A stretch of DNA of 64,000 nt, from contig BSYO01000024.1 in NCBI GenBank assembly GCA_033239525.1, positions 13,945,268 to 14,009,267 on the forward strand. The letters are read 5' to 3'. The notes under the pieces are model-generated. The model worked only from the letters and a program-made list of their open reading frames with translations. It did no database searches and was not told where the DNA came from. Below are positions 22,400 through 33,820 of the stretch, in pieces (the stretch's first letter is position 1; every line of letters begins with the position of its first letter). The position numbers and the translations under genes were made by a program. The DNA is from Nepenthes gracilis. Lineage: Eukaryota; Streptophyta; Magnoliopsida; Caryophyllales; Nepenthaceae.

Positions 22400-25300
22400 A
22401 ATCGAATATTAATAAAGACGTCATTTATGCAAGCAAAAGAGAACTTCTTATAATCCATTATAGTCTTAAAACTAGAATCTTCATGGTGATGCATCCAGTC
22501 AAAGGCAAAACAACACATTTCATTTTTAGTGTATGGCATACAGGAAAGTATGATACCTCATCATAGATAATAAAAGTTGTACTAATATTATATCCACTAT
22601 TATGGTGTACAAACTTAAGCTATCCACTAAAGATCACCTAAACCCCTATAAGTTGTCATGACTATGTTAATGCAATGAAATGCAAGTAAACAAGAAGTGT
22701 TTGGCTACTTTTTCGATTGAAAAGGGATATAAAGATGAGGTCATATGTGAAGTCATACCCATGGTTGCTTACCACATTCTTTTTAGGAAACCTTGGCATT
22801 ATACCAAAGATCCACTCATAATATTTTACTAGCACATATTTTTTTTGTGAAAGAGAGCAAAAGGGTTACTTTGACCCCATGTCCTATTAAGAAAATTTGA
22901 AGACTAGTAATGGTGGATATACATTTTTATCATTTTCACATGTTGACCAATTTTCAAAGGAATTGAAAATTCATGTGATCATGATGGTGGGTCAGACCCA
23001 ATTGAACATCTCATCATTGTCCAACCCATTTGGAATGAATTCTTGGATGTTACTCTAAGGGATCTATTACTTGATCTATGCTCTTGTAGGATATCCAACG
23101 TTGCAATGATTTTGTCTCAGGATTTGTAATTCCAAATAGACCAACATATTAGAAGAATCCTAAGGACCATGACGAGCTACAATGGTAGTGGACAAGCCCT
23201 TAACGAAGAGGATCTTGTGAGAAAATCTCAATCCATCAGTTGTCCTGGCTTTTCTTGTTCCAAAGAAAAAGTAACGAGTGTATTGATTGCAAGGTTATCA
23301 ACAAAATCATCATCATGTATTAGTTTCCAATTACAATTTTTTGGACCACCTCCATGGCGTAACTACTTTTTCAAAGATTGATCTATGGAATGGTTATTAT
23401 CAAATTTGAAAAAAAACCCATCGACGAGTGAAAAATTGCTTTCATGATATAAAAAAGTTTGTACAAGTGGATGGTCATGCCATTTAGATTAACTAATGCC
23501 CCATCTATTTTCATGTGGTTTGTGAATCTTGTTTTCAAGTCTTTTACTAAGAGATTTATGGTGATAAATTTTAATAATTTGGATTTTTAATAAGGATAAA
23601 ACAGCACATGTGGAGCACCTCTAGTAAGAATTCTCAATTCTTTGGAAACAATGGCCTTATGCCAATTTGGCAAAAGTGTTATTTTTTTCACTAACAATTT
23701 TATTTTTCTTGATTTTGTTGTATCAAATAAGGAAATGAGGTAAATCCAACCTAAATTGAGGCCATACAAAGTTACCCCACTTCAACAATTTTACTAGAAA
23801 GTCTAAGTTTTCACGGGTGACTTCATTTTACAAATGATTTATCTAAGGTTTTAGTATGTTGGCAACTCTTATAGCCTAATGTTTGGAGGAAAGTTCATTA
23901 AAAAGGATGATGGAAGCAAACACAAGTTTTAACCAACTAAAATACCTCCTAATGGCCGCATCAATCTTAGTGCTTCTCGATTTCAATAATGTGTTTAAAG
24001 TTGATTGTGATGCTCCTAACCTTGGCATTAGTGTAGTTGTCTGCTAAGAATGAAGGCCTATTGTATTTTTGAACAAGATACTTAACAAATTTCGTATGAA
24101 GTACAATATTTATGGTAAAAAATTCTATACCATTGCACGTGCACTTGAGTATTGGAGTCACTATTTGTTATCAAGAAAATATTTTTTTTTCTAATTATAA
24201 GGTGCTGAAATTTATTAACAAGTAAGAAAAAATTAGTTCAACACATGCCTCTTGGGTTGAATTCATTTCATCCTATATGATTTTCTCATCCAGCATAAAT
24301 TTGGAACCTAAAATAAGGTGGCTAACACTTTAAACCAACAATACTCATAATTTTCTATTTTTCATGTTAAAATTATTGGATTTAAAGAGGTGAAAGATTT
24401 GTTTAAAAATGATCCATTTATTTGTCTGCTTATGGTGGGTGTGCAGCTAGGTTGGTTAAGCAATTCTTGCTTATTAAAGCAAAAACCCAACTATGTGTTC
24501 CTCAATATTTTTTTATGAAAGATCATCTTGCAAGAAGTTCACATTGGAGCACTAGTGGGACACTTTGATTGCAATAAGATTCTAACACTCACACAATAAA
24601 GATTTTTTTGGTCACAAATGTCGAATATATCATATGGCCAAAACTTACAGCCAAAACACAAGGTTATATACATCACTTTCAATTACCATGACTCCTTAGA
24701 AATATGCAAGTATTGATTTTGTCATTGGGGTGCCATGTACACAACAAAATAAAGACTCTACCTTAGTAGTAGTTAGCTGGTTTTCTAAAATGGCATACTT
24801 TGTTTCATATATCCAAATGATAAATGTTGCAAATATTGCCATTTATACTTTTTAGAGATGGTGAAACTTCATGAAGTTTCAAAAATAATTATTTTACGTA
24901 GAAATTCTAAATTTGTGGGACATTTTTTGTGAATAATATATTAAAAAAAAAGTTGGCACTCAACTTAAATTTAATGTCCTTCCATTCACAAACAGATGAA
25001 CAAATGGAGGTTATTTATCGAAGCCATTGGAATCTATTAAGAAGCATTATCGAAAAGAACATCCGACAATTGGAGTTGGTACTTGTACAAGCCAAAGTCG
25101 CTTATAATCGGTCTCAAAGTCAATTCATGAGAAGAATACTATTTGAGGTGATTTTATAAAGGTAATCCCATTAGTTGGATCAATCTTGTTCCAATTCCTG
25201 TAGCACCAACTTTTAGTGAAGACACCGAAATGTGAACTTAACAAATCAAGAAGATAAATTTTGATATCCAACAATTTATAGCCAGGCAAATGACTAAGTA

Positions 25301-25760
25301 TAAAAATCATGCGGACAAATACATAGGGACATAAGAATTCATGGTAAGTGATCTCATGTGGATTTACTTATGAAAAGTGCAATTTCCTATTGATAAATTT
25401 TCTAACCTCCACCTATGTATGAATGGGCCATTTGAGACCCTTAAGAGGATTGATGACAATACATATGAAATTGTAATTTTTGAGAAATATTATCCATTAT
25501 CAACATTCAATATAGCCAATCTCTAAATATATTTTAAAGAATTTAACCCGAGAATGAGTTCTCAGTGTCAAAGAGAATGATAAGGTTCTAATTAAAAATA
25601 ATTATTTTGTTGATAGTATGGTCAATCTTTATAGTGACATAGCAAATATTGGTAAAGTAGTAAGAGTCATTCAAATCTTTATCTTCAACCACTAGGCCTT
25701 AAAAATATATATGAAAGATACAGCGACAATTAAAGATAAGCCACCCTAAGTTACTCCACC
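22400..25760 (+). pseudogene. Decayed chromovirus-like Ty3/Gypsy polyprotein
   Basis: Scattered pol fragments appear in the correct order across many stops and frameshifts. The protease tail is EVIPMVAYHILFRKPW near 22750; RT shows PFRLTNAPSIFM near 23480; an RNase H/connection stretch resembling the usual ALKYIN...HASWVEF runs over 24200-24260; the integrase zinc-binding region is near 24520; the integrase C-terminal core shows FHSQTDEQMEV at about 24976 and KVAYNRSQSQF at about 25095. A GPFETLKRIDDNTYEI block near 25430, typical of chromovirus integrase tails, follows. No intact reading frame, chromodomain, LTR pair, primer site or target duplication could be found. The element is old and cannot make protein. 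The lineage call is by motif resemblance only. Confidence 0.75.
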
Positions 25761-26472
25761 CTATATCTTAGGCCACCTCCAGGACCGGTTCAAGAAAATT
25801 AAAAATAAATAAGTGTTTTTGTATGATTAATTATTTAGTTGGCCTATTTTTTTTATAAATCATTAGTAATTCGTTTAGCAAAGTATTATAAATTTAATTA
25901 TTAACCTGTATTCAAGAGTTTCCAATCGAGCTCTAATTTCTAATTTCCTGGATTTCGAGTATTAGTCTTTTCTCACAATTGTAAACTCGATCTTCAATAA
26001 ATTAATTCAATATTTTCTATTATTCCAATTTTCTCTTCCTCATTTTGAATGGTATCATAGTTTAGAGCATAACAAGGTAAATGATGATATAGCAATGAAG
26101 TATTTTTATGATTCTAGGAAACATGGTCCAAAAAACTCAAGACCAGTTCCATGAATAATCCTTAGTGGGATTGGAATTTTTTTATAGTAGAAATGCCATA
26201 AAATGTGAACTAAAATCCACAATACAAAAATAGAAATCAAAATGAGGAAGAAAAAGATATCATGATACAAGTTTATCGTTCATTGTGTTATAGGGGCTGC
26301 TATGTCGTCAAATTCTAATTGCCATGAATCCGCTGAATCACAAAGAGTAATTATGAAAAATGGCCATTTTAAAGTAATTATTTGGTTCATTCTTAAACAA
26401 CTTTGCTCCTTTAAAAGAGTGAGAGTGTGTGTGAGAGAGACTTATTCTTAATCTCTCAATTAAGGAAAATAG

Positions 26473-26708
26473 CAATTGCTAATTGATTTGGTCCAACCGA
26501 ATTGGATATAAATTAAGTGAAAGGTAGATATCAGAGATGACTCTATGGTCCCTCGTTGAAGAGTAAAAGGGGACCAATTAAAGAAGATATCAATTGCTAA
26601 TTGATTTGGTCCAACCAAGTTGGATATAAATTAAGTGAAAGGTGGATATCAGAGATGACTTTATGTTTCCTCATTGAGGTGTAAAAGGGGTCCAATGGGA
26701 GAATCATC
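26473..26708. repeat. 118-bp tandem duplication
   Basis: Units begin CAATTGCTAATTGATTTGG at 26473 and 26591 and share GGATATCAGAGATGACT-type sequence. Divergence is modest. Non-coding. Confidence 0.75.
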
Positions 26709-27606
26709 TCTGTGCCCCCATTGGCCTTCAAAAGGCCTAAAGATGATTCTATGTCCGAGATTGGTAATTTATCAAAAACTATTTGGGTCTACATAAATGA
26801 TTTACGGGCATTTATTACCAGATAAATAATAATATTCTCTCAAAAAAATTTTAAAAGCCTAAGTGGCAATAATCTAAAGTCTAAAAGTCAAAAGTTTAAT
26901 TTAATCTCCTTTTCTTAAATATATAAAAATATCGGTTAGTAAATTTATTTGATATTTTTTAAATTGATTATTCAGTAACGTTTTTTTATTAATAAAAAAG
27001 AGAAAACTAAAATATCAATTAGGATATGAGATGTCCTTATTTGTCAATTGACATTCAATAACCTCTCAAAATAATCTAACCAAATATATATATTTTTATA
27101 ATTAATAACAAAAATAACAACTTAACAGTAAATAATCAATAATAATAGCAAATTTTTATGGGCTAACCAAAAAGGCCCTAAAGTACACCAAAGTGATGGC
27201 TTGGCATCATTAATAATAGAATATCTCAGGCTTCAAATATAAAGTAAAAAGGATAACTGGATATATAAAATTTTAATTATGCAAAGAGTTTGGAAAAGGG
27301 TATGATCATTTGACTTCATTGTATAAAATTTTATCTTATATTATATAAAAAAATTATTCTATGACTAGAACTCAAGACCACTAAATCACACAATAACATT
27401 TTCATTATTGTGCCAAACAAGATTTATGAAAGTACTGACAAGGGATCTTTCCAGTGGAATGTGCTAGTTAATCTCCTCTTGACTGGAGCATCTCATCATT
27501 CCAATTTCATGAAGATCAATGCGCAGAATGTACATGGAAAGAATTGCTTCCTTAATCAATGAAAAAACTGTGCATCAAAACGATTTAGTTGTTAAAGATA
27601 ATGCTT

Positions 27607-27972
27607 TGTTAACGGCTCAGTTTTCATTCAGCTTTGAAACTAAATTAATTGATGATGGTCCATGTTTAATACAAGTTAATGGCTGCTAATAGCGCTCCAT
27701 TTTCTCACCGTAACTCTTCATTACTGCTCGGTAACGTTCACTGATTCAGATAACAGATAAAATTATCTGATAAATAGAAGTGAATTGATTTTGCCTCTAA
27801 AACCTTATCTCTGGAAATACACCATTGACGCAGAGATACAGGACTTGAAAGTTCAAAACAAGAAAAAACAAAGTAGAAAACAGTGCAGGCAAAGGGCGGG
27901 AGGTTAATGATACTACATTTTAATCTGCATTTTGATCTTTTAAGGTTGATTAGGTCGGTATAAATCATTATA
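27607..27972 (+). repeat. 5' LTR of the Copia element
   Basis: It begins TGTTAACGGCTCAG and ends AAATCATTATA (terminal CA mutated to TA). It aligns throughout with 33414-33785, for example TGATGATGGTCCA and GTTCAAAACnnGnAAAAACA. Confidence 0.88.
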
Positions 27973-27974
27973 TT

Positions 27975-27985
27975 TGGTATCAGAG
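27975..27985 (+). other. Primer binding site, tRNA-iMet type
   Basis: TGGTATCAGAG two bases after the 5' LTR matches the 3' end of plant initiator methionine tRNA, the usual Copia primer. Confidence 0.85.
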
Positions 27986-28367
27986 AGTTAAACCTCTACC
28001 TTGAATCTGTTCTGCAATTTTTTTCCATTTTTTCGATTTAAAAAATTTTTAAAGTTTCCATTTTTATAACGATTTGATGAAAACAAATATTAAGAAAGTT
28101 GATTTCCAATATTTTTATAAATTTTACATCAATTTTAGTGTAAAAATAATGAAATTTTTATCGAGTTAAAAATCCGGTGAAATCGGCTAGAGGTTGAAGA
28201 CGACTTAACTGGCATTGTTTGCTACAGTGCTACAGTAAATTTTTTAAAAAAAATCCAAATCTGGCCCTGATAGTGCATGGCCCGCGTCGCGCCTCTGAGT
28301 TTTTTCGGTTGCATTTTGTGACACATCACTATGCCGTGGCCCAGTTTGCTCAGCTCATTACTATAGC

Positions 28368-28491
28368 AATATTGAAAAACCCTCTAGACGCACTGCATGC
28401 GCACGAATATTGGGATTCGAACCCAAGACTTCACATGTGGGCAGAGGCCGGCTGCACCATTGGCCTGCCGCATGCGTTTGTTAATATTGAA
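28368..28491 (-). mobile_element. Probable tRNA-derived SINE in the Copia leader
   Basis: AATATTGAA flanks the unit at 28368-28376 and 28483-28491. On the minus strand it reads TGGTGCAGCCGG (A-box-like, 28449-28460) followed about 25 bp later by GGGTTCGAATCCC (28412-28424), which contains an exact pol III B-box core. The unit ends GGGTTTTT before the second duplication. Short plant SINEs have this arrangement. A reverse-oriented decayed tRNA gene is the alternative; I cannot fold a full cloverleaf. Confidence 0.55.
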
Positions 28492-29149
28492 GGGTTTTAA
28501 TTTCCTTTATACCAAAATTGTTGTATATATATATATTTTTATGTATACGTATATATACATATATATATATAATTATGTTTATTTTTATATATAAAGTTTA
28601 TTTTATAATATTTAAAAAATATAATTATATATATGTGTATAAAATGTCCAATGATTAATATAATTTAATTAATTAAGGATTAGCCAAAGTGTCCTTAATT
28701 AATAAAATTATATTTTATTATCACATATGGTATGAAGACGTTGATTGTGACTAATTATTTTTTATATAATAAAAATCATCCCATAAAAAATTTTATTATA
28801 TTAAATTGATTAATCAAGATAAAATATCAAATTATTTTTCTTAATTTACCAATAGGGATTAAGAATTGAAATATAATTTGATAGTTTTATCATAAAATTG
28901 GATAGGAATCTACTTTAATTAAAAATTTAGCCCACATGTAATTTTTATATCAATTGATTCATGATCTATATTTTATATTGGTAAAACATATTTTATATTT
29001 ATTTGTTAGCCTCATTTATTATTTGTTAAGCATGTAATTTTATTTTTTATATAGTTGTACAACCTGTTAATCTTTTTAATATTAGATGTAAAATTTTTAA
29101 ATTAAAAGCTGATAACTATAAAATTTAGAAGAAAAGAATTCTTATTCAT

Positions 29150-29870
29150 TTAGGATGAATGGACATAAATTATGTTATAAGGAAAGACGAACTACATACC
29201 CTTATTGAAATCAACACTCCGATTAATGTAGCTCTTTATGAACGATGGGAGCGATCTAATCGCATTAGTATGATATTCATAAAGACTAAAATTTCTGTTA
29301 GTATTCATGATTCCGTTGATTAGTATAATGAAGTGCGGGATTTATTGAAAGTTATCAATGAAAAATTTAAAATTTTAAATAAAACACTTGTTAGTACCCT
29401 AATTATGAAGTTTTAATCTTTAAGGCTTACCAGTATTAAGGGTATGCGTGAACACATTATACAAATGAGAGATATAGCGGTTCAACTTAAAAATCTTAAG
29501 GTGATATGTCTGAATCTTTTCTTGTGCACTATATCTTGAATACGCTTCTACCACAATATGGACCCGTTAAAATCTCTTACAATACACATAAAAATAAATG
29601 GTCAATCAATAAACTTATGACCATATGTGTTTAAAATAAAGGAAGGCTTATGATGGAACGAAATGAAAGTACATTTATGGTTAAAGAATGAAAGATTAAG
29701 GCTCAAACTTAAAAGAATAAGAAAGGTAAAATCCTCATCAATCTGATATCAATAAAGAATCCAAGTGCTTCTTCTACAAAAAGAATGGACACGTTAAGAA
29801 GGATTGTATCAAATATTAAAATTGGCTTGAGAAAAAAGGTAATACATTTTCTTTTGTATGTTATGAATTT
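29150..29870 (+). pseudogene. Copia gag fragment with zinc knuckle
   Basis: Frame pieces include SESFLVHYILNTLLPQYGP and KISYNTHKNKWSINKLMT, both typical of Copia capsid. The knuckle at 29765-29807 reads CFFYKKNGHVKKDC: the second cysteine of the usual CX2C is tyrosine. Several stops interrupt the frame. Confidence 0.75.
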
Positions 29871-29889
29871 AATATGGTTAATATTTCTT

Positions 29890-31190
29890 ATGACACATGA
29901 CGGATTGATTTTGGTTCTACAATTCATATTTAAAATTTTTTATAGAACTTGTAAAACCTAAGGAAGCCAATTGGTAGTGAACAAAGTAGCTTTTTCGAAA
30001 ACAAGATGCGTTCACATGTGGAAGCCATTGGAACATGTAATTTAATTTTGAGTAGTGGATTTGTTTTGAATTTAAAAAAGACATTTCATATTCCAAATTT
30101 ATTTAGAAATTTGATATCAATTTCAAAACTTATACCTTTCAGATATTTCATTATATTTTCAAACTCATCTTTCAGTTTATATTATAAGTTTGATATTGTT
30201 AGGAATTGTATATTGTCTGATAATCTTTATTACTTAAATTTATAAAATAATACTTCTTACAATGCTGTGCATATTGATATTAGCATTAAACGATGTGTTA
30301 TGAATAAATATTCCTCTATATTGTGACATAAAAATTAAATCATATCTCAATTGAAAGAATTAAAAAATTAGTAAATAATAGAGTATTTAACACTCTAAAT
30401 TTTACTAATTTTGAGATTTGTATGAATTATATAAAAAAAACAGACCAACAAGACTAATAAAAATATCAAGAGGAGTTTGGACATATTAGAAATTATATAC
30501 ATAGATATCTGTAGTCCAGACATTGACTCATACAGTCTAAAATATTTCATCATCTTTATTGACGATTTTTTACAATACATGTAACTCTACTTGTTTCATA
30601 ATAAGAATAAAATTTTAGATACTTTTAAATTATTTAAAGTAAAAGTACAGAAATAATGTGAAAAACAAATCAAAATTGTGAGATCAAATAGCTGTGGAGA
30701 ATATTATGATAGTTATACTGAAGATGGACAAATACTTGGTTCATTTGTAAAGTTTCTTCAAGAATATGGGATTGTTACCCAATATACTATGACTGTTTCT
30801 CCGAACCAAAATGATGTAGTAGAAAGAAGAAACCGAACGTTATTGGACATGGTACGGAGTATGCTTAGTAACTTCAATCTTTCAAAATCCTTGTGGATTG
30901 AAACTCTTAAAATGATAGTGTATATATTGAACCGAGTTTTAACAAAAACTGTTCCAAAAACTCCTTTTGAGTTATGAAAATGTTGGAAACCAAGTTTACA
31001 GCATGTACACGTTTGGGATGCCCGTCTGAAGTAAGAGTTTATAATCTATATGAGAAAAAACTAGATCCAAGGATCATCAATGGATATTTTATTGGATATG
31101 CTGAACAATCCAAACAATACAAATTTTACTGTCCATCTCACAACACTAGAATTGTGAAATCAAGAAAATGTAAAATTTCTTGGGAATAAT
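29890..31190 (+). pseudogene. Copia protease and integrase remnants
   Basis: The protease site at about 29904-29927 reads IDFGSTIH; the Ser of the usual DSG has become Phe. From 30670 an integrase core is readable: SNSCGEYY, then [20 protein letters not shown], which carries the conserved Glu region, then the LDMVRSM helix. The C-terminal part includes RIINGYFIGYAEQSKQYKFY (31050-31120). Stops at 30975-30977 and elsewhere break the frame. Confidence 0.75.
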
Positions 31191-31559
31191 TTAATAAGTG
31201 GGAGCAAATGATCCAAAAATATGATTTCTGATAATAATCATTTGAATTCTCAACATTTCACTTCATATCATAGGTTAATTGTTGTACACAACACCCCTTT
31301 AGATTAAATTGGTGTTGAACAACCAATCAATGTCATTCCATAAAATACTAATATTATTTCAGTTAACCATGATATTTAGGATTTACCTAAAATAATTATG
31401 TAACATACTCCTATTGAGAATGATGATATAATATTAAAAAGGTCTACTAGAATAAAAAAACCAACAATCTCTAGTGATTATATTGTATATCTATAGGAGT
31501 TTGACTATAATATTGGAGTTAAAAATGATCCTGAAATATTTTTATAAATTATGAGTTGT

Positions 31560-33090
31560 AATGAATCAAAATTATGATACAATATTATGAAGGAAGATAT
31601 GAATTTCATGAGGTGCAATAGAGCCTAAGATCTTGTTGAGTTGTCTAAAAGGACGAAAGCTATAAAGTGTAAATGAATTTTTAAGATAAAAAAAAGACTC
31701 ATTATACAATATCTAAAGATATAAAATAAGACTTGTTGTTAAAGGATATACTCAAAATAAAGGAATTGATTACACGAAGACTTTTTCTCATATATTTAAG
31801 AAAGATTCTCTTTGCATTATTTTAGCATTAGTTGCTTATTTTGATATGAAATTATAACAACTAGATGTGAAAATAATATTTTTAAATGGTGACCTAGAGG
31901 AAAAGGTTTATATAAAACAATCAGAAAGATTCTTCTCTAGTAATGGTGAGCAATTGATATACAAACTTAATAAGTCCATATATTGATTGAAACAAACCAC
32001 ATGTCAATGGTATTTAAAATTTGATAATATTATCTTTTCATTTGGTTTTGAAGAGAATCTTTTGAATGAATGTATATACTAGAAGGTCAGTGAGAGTAAG
32101 ATTTTTTTTCCTATTTTGTATGTGGACAATATTTTACTTGCATCCAATGATAATGATTTGCTGTATGAGGTGAAATAATTTCTCTCTGATAAATTTAAAA
32201 TGAAAGATATGGGCGATACATCTATTGTCATTGGCATTAAAATATACCAAGATAGACTACGATGTATTTTAGGCTTGTCTTAGGAGACCTATATCAATAA
32301 AATTTTACAGAGATTTCGGTTGAAAAATTATTCACCAAGTGTGGTACCCATTATGAAGGGTGATAGGTTTAATTTGAACAAATATCCGAAAAATAATTTT
32401 GAACGAAAACAAATGAAAAACATTTCATATGCTTCCGCTGTTGAAAGTTTGATATATGCTCAGGTATATACAAAACCTGAAATTGCCTTTACAATTGGAA
32501 TGTTAAGAAGATTTCAAAGTAATTCAGGTATGGATCATTGAAAAGTTATTAAGAAAGTGATGAGGTATCTCCAACGTATCAAGGACTACATGCTTACATA
32601 TAGACGGATTGACAATTTGAAAGTATTTAGTTATTCCGATTTAGACTTCGCTAGATATGTTGATTTACGAAAATCAACATTTGATTACATATTTATGTTT
32701 GCCGGTGGAGCTGTATCCTGACGGAGTGCAAAATAAACCCTGATTGCTACTTCAACTATGGAAATCGAGTTCGTTACTTGTTTTGAGGTTACAAAGTATG
32801 TTATATAGATGAGAAATTTCATGTCTGGGTTTAGAGTGGTGGATTCTATCTCAAGGCCATTGAAAATATATTACGATAATTCAGCTATTGTTTTTTCACT
32901 AAAAATAATAAAAGTAGCAGTCGAAGTAAATATATCGACATTCAGTTTTTAGCCATAAATGAGCGTATTAACAAAAAGAAAATTGCTATTGAGCATATTA
33001 ATACTAAATTGATAATCATTAATCTTTTGATAAAAGGCATGCCACCATTGAGGTTCAAGGATCTTATAACTAGAATGGGATTAAATTTTA
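31560..33090 (+). pseudogene. Copia reverse transcriptase and RNase H remnants
   Basis: RT shows QLDVKIIFLNGDLEEKVYIK (near 31860) and the catalytic YVDD written as YVDN at 32119-32130. A block FKMKDMGDTSIVIGIKIYQD-like follows near 32195, and RNase H signatures (SYSDLDFARYVD, STFDYIFMFAGGAVS) near 32630-32720. Many stops are present, and the loss of the second Asp would inactivate RT in any case. Confidence 0.78.
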
Positions 33091-33402
33091 TTATGTAATT
33101 TTTATTGTATGAACAATGATATTTAATAAAATTTCTATTTGTTTGTGATATTTTTCAAAATTTTTGTGTACACATTAGTTAATTATTTTAAGAATATCAT
33201 CATTTGTTTGACAAATAATAAATATAAGGTTTATTTATAAAGTAACGTTACCATATTCGGATATATCTTGAGAAATATAATATATTGTAATATATGGATG
33301 ATACTACTCATTAATAGAGGACTTATCGTGATGATTAATGTATTTATTTCTTAAAATTGAGAGTTGATGGGTTTGATTATTACATCAAGTAAAATATGGA
33401 CC

Positions 33403-33413
33403 AAGTGGGAGAA
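33403..33413 (+). other. Copia polypurine tract
   Basis: AAGTGGGAGAA immediately precedes the 3' LTR start TGTTAAC, as is usual for plant Copia elements. Confidence 0.75.
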
Positions 33414-33785
33414 TGTTAACGACTCAATTTTCATTTAGCTTTGAAACTGAATGAATTGATGATGGTCCACGTTTAATGCAAGTTAATAGCTGCTGATAAC
33501 ACTCCATTATTTCCTCACCATAACTCTCCATTACTACTCGGTAACGTTTACCGATTCAGATAATTGATGAAATTATCTGATAAATAGAGGTGAATTGGTT
33601 TTGTCCCCAAAACCTTCTCTCTGAAAATACACTATCGACGCAGAGATACAGGGCTTGGAAGTTCAAAACCGGGAAAAACAGAGGAGTAGAAAACAGAGTA
33701 GGCAAATGGTGAGAGGTTAATGATCCTACATTTTAATCCGCATTTCGGTCTTTTAAGGTTGATTAGGCCGGTATAAATCCTTACA
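33414..33785 (+). repeat. 3' LTR of the Copia element
   Basis: It begins TGTTAACGACTC and ends AAATCCTTACA, and aligns with 27607-27972. Its right end is 35 bp from the PPR stop codon, so the PPR transcript should run into it in antisense. Confidence 0.88.
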
Positions 33786-33820
33786 TGCGCATGTCAAAAC
33801 ACTGCAATTCAGTTCATCGG

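Larger units (their letters stand above)
27607..33785 (+). mobile_element. Degraded full-length Ty1/Copia element
   Basis: Two direct LTRs of 366 and 372 bp bound a 5.4-kb interior. It contains an initiator-methionine tRNA primer site, gag, protease, integrase, RT, RNase H and a polypurine tract in Copia order. All frames are broken by stops. The flanks TGCTT and TGCGC agree at only three of five positions, so the target duplication is decayed or absent. The right end lies 35 bp from the stop codon of the convergent PPR gene. The LTRs differ at many positions, so the insertion is old. Confidence 0.88.

Noticed and set aside
26047..26075. ATGGTATCATAGTTTAGAGC looks like a tRNA-Met primer site after an LTR
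   Set aside because: Mismatches to TGGTATCAGAGC, no LTR start or partner copy found upstream, and no coding region downstream.
28412..28424. tRNA gene suggested by GGGTTCGAATCCC on the minus strand
   Set aside because: Only the T-arm and a weak A-box are present; no acceptor or anticodon stem could be paired, so a SINE-like unit is preferred.
28219..28594. ORFs of 65-93 codons with a peptide resembling predicted plant proteins
   Set aside because: They fall in the Copia leader and across the SINE-like unit; the GATTCGAACCC-derived peptide is a known type of spurious translation.
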